Assembly (NCBI GenBank): GCA_964351745.1
Contig: CAYGPI010000094.1
Coordinates: forward strand, 1-9,422
Direction: 5' to 3'
DNA length: 9,422 bases
From: CAYNJF01 sp964351745
GTDB lineage: Bacteria > Pseudomonadota > Gammaproteobacteria > Berkiellales > Berkiellaceae
Part shown: positions 5,709-9,422 of the stretch, piece by piece
How positions within the stretch are numbered: the first letter of the stretch is position 1
How the letters are laid out: each line of letters begins with the position of its first letter
Made by a program: the position numbers and the translations under genes
Notes under the pieces: generated by a model
Databases searched by the model: none
Told to the model about the DNA's origin: nothing
The model's input: only the letters and a program-made list of their open reading frames with translations

Positions 5709-6916
5709 TGCTATCCTCGATAAAACAGAGAGCAAAAGGCATAAAGCTAAGGTTCCCCTTATATCTTATAAGAACGTTTGAGAAATTTCTTCTTGATGCG
5801 TGCTCCTATCAGGCCGCCACACTGACTTTTTACACTCTGTTCGCTTTAGTCCCCTTTTTGGGACTCATGTTTGGTTTGGCGCAAAGTTTTGGCTTTGAAT
5901 CGACTTTAAATGCGGTGATGAAAGAGCTTCTAGTTGGTCAAGAGCAAGTCTATGAGAATCTACTCGTTTTTACACAAAACCTACTAGCTCAAACTAAGGA
6001 AGCAATTATTGCGGGTGTTGGTTTTATTGTCTTGATGTGGTCGGTCTTTAAGGTCATTCGCGTCTTAGATCATATCTTTAATAAGATTTGGGCAGTTCAA
6101 TTTCAAAAAAACCCTCTATTTAGGGTTCATCAATTTGCAGCTTTGATGCTTCTGTTACCTCTTTTATTAATTATTTTAAGTGGTGCGATGATCTACTCTT
6201 TAGATCTTGTGTCAAGCGTTTTGCCAAATCAACTAAATTTGGGAAGCATTGATGCTTTACCCTCCCAAACTAAACTTATATCAATTTTCTTATTCACTTT
6301 GCTTATGGGATTTAGTTATTGGGGTATACCTGTTGTCCAGGTACCATTAGTATCTGCTTTGACAGCAGGTTTCTTTGCGAGTCTATTGTTCCACTTACTG
6401 CAATATGGCTATATCAGTTTCCAACAAGAAATCAATGAGTTTGGTGTGGTGTATGGAAGCTTTGCAAGCGTTCCATTGTTTATGCTTTGGATCTATATGA
6501 GTTGGACGATCTACCTTTTGGGGGCGCAATTAACTTATGTGATAGAAAGCCGAATCACTCGTAGCTGGGAATTCAAAATAGAAAAAATGCCTCATCATTT
6601 ACAGCAGGCTTTATTGCTTGAGATTATGCATGTAGTGATAGACAAATTTTCAAAAGGAGAACCTGCTCTAAGCGCTAAAGATATTAGTGAGCATTTATCA
6701 GTATCTCTTGCTGTGATACGGTATATGGTTGACAAATTACTTTTAACAAAGCTCCTCATCCAAGCACAAAGCTCAAGCAGTGCCCGCTTAACAAGCTATA
6801 TACCCAGCAAATCTGTTGTGCTATTAACTGATACTTACATCATATATGAACTTAACCACTCGCCTAGTCAAACTTATGGAGCTGCGATAGAGAGATTGGC
6901 AAAAAAACAAAAATAA
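5708..6916 (+). CDS. YihY/BrkB family (UPF0761) inner-membrane protein
   Basis: The 402-residue protein carries the YihY/BrkB hallmark near its N-terminus, AATLTFYTLFALVP (36-49), followed by a series of hydrophobic helices up to about residue 280 that fits six membrane spans. These include ALMLLLPLLLIIL around 144-156 and the conserved FGVVYGSFASVPLFMLW (245-261). The C-terminal 110 residues are soluble and look like a winged-helix domain, as in the long proteobacterial UPF0761 members of about 400 residues. The old name ribonuclease BN for this family is a misassignment; the function is not established. Translation is probably coupled to the amidohydrolase gene, because its ATG shares the A of the preceding TAA (TAATG). 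A weak purine-rich site (GAGAG) lies about 9 bases upstream. Confidence 0.9.
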   Translation: MLSSIKQRAKGIKLRFPLYLIRTFEKFLLDACSYQAATLTFYTLFALVPFLGLMFGLAQSFGFESTLNAVMKELLVGQEQVYENLLVFTQNLLAQTKEAIIAGVGFIVLMWSVFKVIRVLDHIFNKIWAVQFQKNPLFRVHQFAALMLLLPLLLIILSGAMIYSLDLVSSVLPNQLNLGSIDALPSQTKLISIFLFTLLMGFSYWGIPVVQVPLVSALTAGFFASLLFHLLQYGYISFQQEINEFGVVYGSFASVPLFMLWIYMSWTIYLLGAQLTYVIESRITRSWEFKIEKMPHHLQQALLLEIMHVVIDKFSKGEPALSAKDISEHLSVSLAVIRYMVDKLLLTKLLIQAQSSSSARLTSYIPSKSVVLLTDTYIIYELNHSPSQTYGAAIERLAKKQK

Positions 6917-6944
6917 CGCCATCATCATTCTAATAGAATGGGCG
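6917..6944 (+). terminator. Hairpin behind the amidohydrolase-yihY operon
   Basis: Directly after the stop codon, CATTCT (6926-6931) and AGAATG (6935-6940) form a tight stem with a 3-base loop. It can be extended by CGCC (6917-6920) pairing with GGCG (6941-6944) across a 5-base bulge. No T-run follows, so it is at best a weak terminator. The position right behind the operon supports the reading. Confidence 0.4.
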
Positions 6945-7023
6945 CTCTAAAATAGTGTTTACTCATAATTTTTGTGGCATCATTAATATCATGCTAAGGA
7001 TGGCTAAAATATAGAGGCAGCAC

Positions 7024-8604
7024 TTGATTGGTAAATTCTTAAATCAAAAACTAGATTCATTATACAAACTTGTTATACCCGATCAAAATATTGGGATCCG
7101 TATATGTAATATCAATGGCGTTAAAGTTATTACAAGAAGAATGCTTTTGGATGGTTTAGGGTGGGAACCACCCATGGCTACCACAACACCAACTAGCTTT
7201 GAAAATCAATTGAACGCTAAGATTCATGTTTTAATCAAGCAATGGGTCGTTCACCATAGTGAGCCCCCCCTTCCTTTAGAAAATATTATAAAGATGCTCT
7301 CTAAGGGGTCGCGTTATAACATCACCCACATTAATCCTCTTTTTCTTGAGTCAATCGTTAGAGCCATGCTATTAACATCAGATGATAATCTCAAGAGAAA
7401 AAGAAAGTTCTTTTTAGCAACACTATACCGCAAGGGCTATTTTAAAAACAACGACAACGATGCTTTTAATGTTGCCTTCCAAAGCAATAACGCAACAGCT
7501 TTTAAAGAGCTGCTCGATCATAAAAATATTATACCGAACCACTTGCTTTTAAAATTTAAAAAGAAATTTAACGACATTAAACAACCAAACATGTATGCCA
7601 TCAATCTATTCTTTCGTTTGTATCCAATAGATTACCAGAACAAAAAGTGGAGCGAGTTATCAAGCTACGAAAAGCTGTATTGGCTCATCTTTGAAGAACG
7701 TGAAGCTTTAAAATTAAGTCACCATTTGGGCCTTGTTGGAAGAATACAATTAAAGTGGCAAGACCACTCATTAAGTGAAATAGGTGTTAGTCCGAAAGTA
7801 AAAGAGCTTGACCTCGAAGGGGACGAAGGGGGCAACTCCCTCTTGTCATTTAAACAAACATTACTGATGTTTCAAACATCAATCACAGGCATTAAAGATT
7901 CAGATAAACATATCTTAGACAAGGTGACTGAGACTATCGTTAACATTGAGCCAAGGTATGAATTTCAATTCAAGCACAAGCTTCATGATGGTAAAGATCA
8001 CATTTATATTTTCCCTTTACAAGATGAGCATCAAACGACGGGTTATCATACCCACGATGGGCGCTATTACCACATTAATATGGGAGTTGGCTCTGGAGAT
8101 ATACCAGGCATTTTAGTATACGAAGTGCCACTAAGCAAAAGGGAAGCTGTGCACAGTTGTCTATGTGGTCTCCAATATCATGGATCGACCACTAGTTTTA
8201 ATCAAGCTCCAGTGCGTTTAGCACTCAAAAACATTGCTTATATAAGCTTGCCTAAGCAACCTTCTGGAAATTGCAGCTATGAGAGCATTAAAGGCTTATT
8301 TTGTGCCATGCTTTTTAATGAGTATAGAAAAAGTTATTCAAACAAAGAATCATTTCAAAAAACGATGGATCTCTATCGAGCATATAGCTTATATGACTTA
8401 AATGATGCCATAGCTGAGTATTGCTCTCTATCACTTTCACCAAACAAAGAATTGCTAACTAAAGCCTATGATCAACGAGTATCACTCATCAAATCACAGG
8501 TTTTAGATGATAAGAACTTTCACTTGATTGGCTCTGGCCGCAAAAGCGACTCGAGCCATTATTTTAAGCCAGAGCAGTCAAAAATTTATTACAGATGCTC
8601 ATGA
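7024..8604 (+). CDS. Unknown 526-residue protein with a putative catalytic Gly-Asn-Cys motif
   Basis: I do not recognise the family. The start is TTG at 7024, supported by GAGG (7014-7017) 6 bases upstream; the first in-frame ATG would remove 39 residues. There is no signal peptide or membrane segment, so the product is soluble. Residues about 60-240 look helical, with one ankyrin-like stretch (about 144-168, DNDAFNVAFQSNNATAFKEL). The C-terminal part contains a His-rich segment with His342 and His344 (YHTHDGRYYHI) and then SGNCSYES with Cys417 at the start of a helix. This resembles the nucleophile environment of papain-fold cysteine hydrolases. Another His is at 512. Which His would be catalytic cannot be decided. 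The gene stands alone and converges on a lipoprotein gene. A large, soluble, lineage-specific protein of this build recalls Legionella/Coxiella-type effectors, but no secretion signal was identified. Confidence 0.8.
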   Translation: MIGKFLNQKLDSLYKLVIPDQNIGIRICNINGVKVITRRMLLDGLGWEPPMATTTPTSFENQLNAKIHVLIKQWVVHHSEPPLPLENIIKMLSKGSRYNITHINPLFLESIVRAMLLTSDDNLKRKRKFFLATLYRKGYFKNNDNDAFNVAFQSNNATAFKELLDHKNIIPNHLLLKFKKKFNDIKQPNMYAINLFFRLYPIDYQNKKWSELSSYEKLYWLIFEEREALKLSHHLGLVGRIQLKWQDHSLSEIGVSPKVKELDLEGDEGGNSLLSFKQTLLMFQTSITGIKDSDKHILDKVTETIVNIEPRYEFQFKHKLHDGKDHIYIFPLQDEHQTTGYHTHDGRYYHINMGVGSGDIPGILVYEVPLSKREAVHSCLCGLQYHGSTTSFNQAPVRLALKNIAYISLPKQPSGNCSYESIKGLFCAMLFNEYRKSYSNKESFQKTMDLYRAYSLYDLNDAIAEYCSLSLSPNKELLTKAYDQRVSLIKSQVLDDKNFHLIGSGRKSDSSHYFKPEQSKIYYRCS

Positions 8605-8611
8605 TTCAACC

Positions 8612-8659
8612 ATAGGATAATGAGCATGCTTCCTGCTGCTCATAACCTATCTTTTCTAG
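8612..8659. terminator. Bidirectional terminator-like hairpin between convergent genes
   Basis: ATGAGCA (8620-8626) pairs with TGCTCAT (8637-8643). Across a small internal loop the stem continues with ATAGG (8612-8616) pairing with CCTAT (8646-8650). On the plus strand CTTTTCTAG follows directly. The hairpin fills the 57-base gap between the stop of the 526-residue gene (8604) and the stop of the lipoprotein gene (8662), so it probably ends transcription of the former and perhaps of both. Confidence 0.6.
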
Positions 8660-8661
8660 TT

Positions 8662-8913
8662 TTATGCTTTTGGTCTGTAGATATTATATCTGCATTCAGA
8701 AAAACCTTCGTCCCAACCGTGGAAGTACGATCTTTCGCTATGAGCACGATGGTAATCTTTTTCTTTAACTTCAGTCATATCATACCAAACACCACTCTCG
8801 CATCCTGCACGAAAACCTTCGTCATACGAAGACATTTGCATCGTTGGCTCAGTAGAAGCACAACCGCCTAAAGTAAGACCCGCTGCGGCGACTAATAACG
8901 CTACCTTTTTCAT
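8662..8913 (-). CDS. Small lipoprotein of unknown function
   Basis: The 83-residue product begins with a textbook lipoprotein signal: MKK, a hydrophobic run (VALLVAAAGLTLG) and the lipobox LGGC with the acylated Cys at 18. Ala at the +2 position argues for outer-membrane sorting by Lol, since there is no Asp retention signal. The mature part of 66 residues has two similar small motifs, YDEGFRAGCESG (30-41) and HGWDEGFSECR (65-75), separated by a charged, aromatic segment. Cys38 and Cys74 could form a disulfide bridging the repeats. This build resembles short proteobacterial lipoproteins with paired G-(F/W)-x-x-G motifs whose function is unknown. The start is supported by AGGGGG 4 bases upstream of ATG. 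The gene is monocistronic, with a terminator-like hairpin behind it and that of the permease gene upstream. Confidence 0.88.
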   Translation of the reverse strand: MKKVALLVAAAGLTLGGCASTEPTMQMSSYDEGFRAGCESGVWYDMTEVKEKDYHRAHSERSYFHGWDEGFSECRYNIYRPKA

Positions 8914-9030
8914 AATTCCCCCTCAAAAAGGATTTCTTTAATTGACCTATGAGAGGTATCGGCGCAAGCAGTTTTTATATTAGAGCAAAAAGGGAGTTTT
9001 CTCTAAGTTTCGTTACTGCGATGCCGCACA

Positions 9031-9054
9031 AAAATGGGTGCAGCGCGCCATTTT
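9031..9054 (-). terminator. Intrinsic terminator of the MFS permease gene
   Basis: AAAATGG (9031-9037) and CCATTTT (9048-9054) are perfect complements around a GC-rich 10-base loop. On the minus strand the stem ends in a run of five T, giving the form of a rho-independent terminator. It starts 9 bases past the TAG stop at 9066-9064. Confidence 0.65.
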
Positions 9055-9063
9055 AAGGTTAAG

Positions 9064-9422
9064 CTATGAAATAGCTGGTGCAACTTTGTTCGGTCTGCGG
9101 CTAGCTGTCTTTGTCTGAGGATTGCTTAAGTGCCAAAACGGAACCAACAACGCAAAAATAATGACTGAGCTTGCCATAAGGCACCAATAAAACCCATTCC
9201 AACCCCATTGATCAATAATGAGACCTATGCCAGCCGTTGCAAAAGCTGCACCAAAATACCCTAAGGTGCCAGCAAAGCCATTTGATGCTGCAGCTGCTCT
9301 TTTATCAACAAATTCAGCAGCAGCTAAGCCAACAATCATTTGAGGGCCAAAAACAAAAAAACCTATGAGAGTAATGATTGTTACGTCTATATAGCCCTTC
9401 CCCACGGGACTAGCCCATAGAG
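9064..9422 (-). CDS. MFS permease, organophosphate:phosphate antiporter type, C-terminal part
   Basis: The last 118 residues of the product are visible; the reading frame is open to the right edge (LWASPVGKGYIDV), so the GTG at 9405 is not the start. The segment holds three membrane helices: TM10 (ITLIGFFVFGPQMIVGLAAAEFV), TM11 with NGFAGTLGYFGAAFATAGIG, and TM12 (WCLMASSVIIFALLVPFW), then a basic cytoplasmic tail. The FGPQM-(I/L)-x-GLAAAE and GFAGxxGYxGAA patterns are characteristic of the GlpT/UhpT/PgtP group, which exchanges sugar phosphates, glycerol phosphate or phosphoglycerate for phosphate across the inner membrane. The exact substrate depends on residues outside the window. Such carriers are well suited to bacteria that take phosphorylated metabolites from a host cytosol, which would fit the suggested lifestyle. 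Confidence 0.85.
   Translation of the reverse strand, partial: LWASPVGKGYIDVTIITLIGFFVFGPQMIVGLAAAEFVDKRAAAASNGFAGTLGYFGAAFATAGIGLIIDQWGWNGFYWCLMASSVIIFALLVPFWHLSNPQTKTASRRPNKVAPAIS

Noticed and set aside
6950..7010. Promoter-like hexamers (TTTACT, TAATAT, TAAAAT) upstream of the 526-residue gene.
   Set aside because: Spacings are 19 bases or place the start too close to the ribosome binding site, so no pair is convincing.
8620..8871. An 83-codon plus-strand open frame opposite the lipoprotein gene.
   Set aside because: The minus-strand frame has a textbook lipobox and a strong ribosome binding site, while the plus-strand frame starts inside the terminator hairpin and shows no recognisable features.

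Overview
The window looks like a piece of an AT-rich gammaproteobacterial chromosome, most plausibly from a host-associated lineage such as the Legionellales (Legionella, Coxiella or Berkiella-like). This is inferred from gene content: a patatin-like phospholipase, large unrecognised proteins of effector-like character, an organophosphate-type MFS permease and a second-copy-style FtsH. No rRNA, tRNA or ribosomal protein gene is present to anchor the taxonomy, so the assignment is tentative. Almost all of the window is coding. No insertion sequence, CRISPR array, tRNA or phage gene was seen.

Left part, minus strand (1-2058). A 593-residue protein with an N-terminal membrane hairpin is followed, with a 7-bp overlap (ATGTTAA), by the start of a patatin-like phospholipase that runs off the left edge just after its nucleophile serine. 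The two are probably translated as a coupled pair.

Middle, minus strand (2224-4375). A complete FtsH-type AAA+ metalloprotease lacks the usual periplasmic domain. It is followed by a small Gly/Ala-rich protein that I read as a double-glycine-leader secreted peptide (class II microcin-like). The ideally spaced ribosome binding site moves the start of this small gene to a GTG at 2617, which leaves the 15-residue leader MRTITTSEYTLIAGG. The small gene has its own good sigma70-type promoter. A 9-bp inverted repeat includes its Shine-Dalgarno sequence, and a 10-bp perfect stem-loop lies behind its stop codon. This locus is the most interesting part of the window.

Middle, plus strand (4488-6916). 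Divergent from ftsH, across a 112-bp intergenic region holding a perfect 8+4+8 palindrome, lies a two-gene operon. It encodes a membrane-anchored or exported TIM-barrel amidohydrolase and a YihY/BrkB (UPF0761) inner-membrane protein, overlapping by one base (TAATG).

Right part. A 526-residue plus-strand protein of unknown function starts at TTG (7024) and carries a Gly-Asn-Cys motif that could mark a papain-fold cysteine hydrolase. It converges, across a bidirectional terminator-like hairpin, on a small minus-strand lipoprotein gene. The window ends inside the 3' part of an MFS permease of the organophosphate:phosphate antiporter type, which has its own terminator hairpin.
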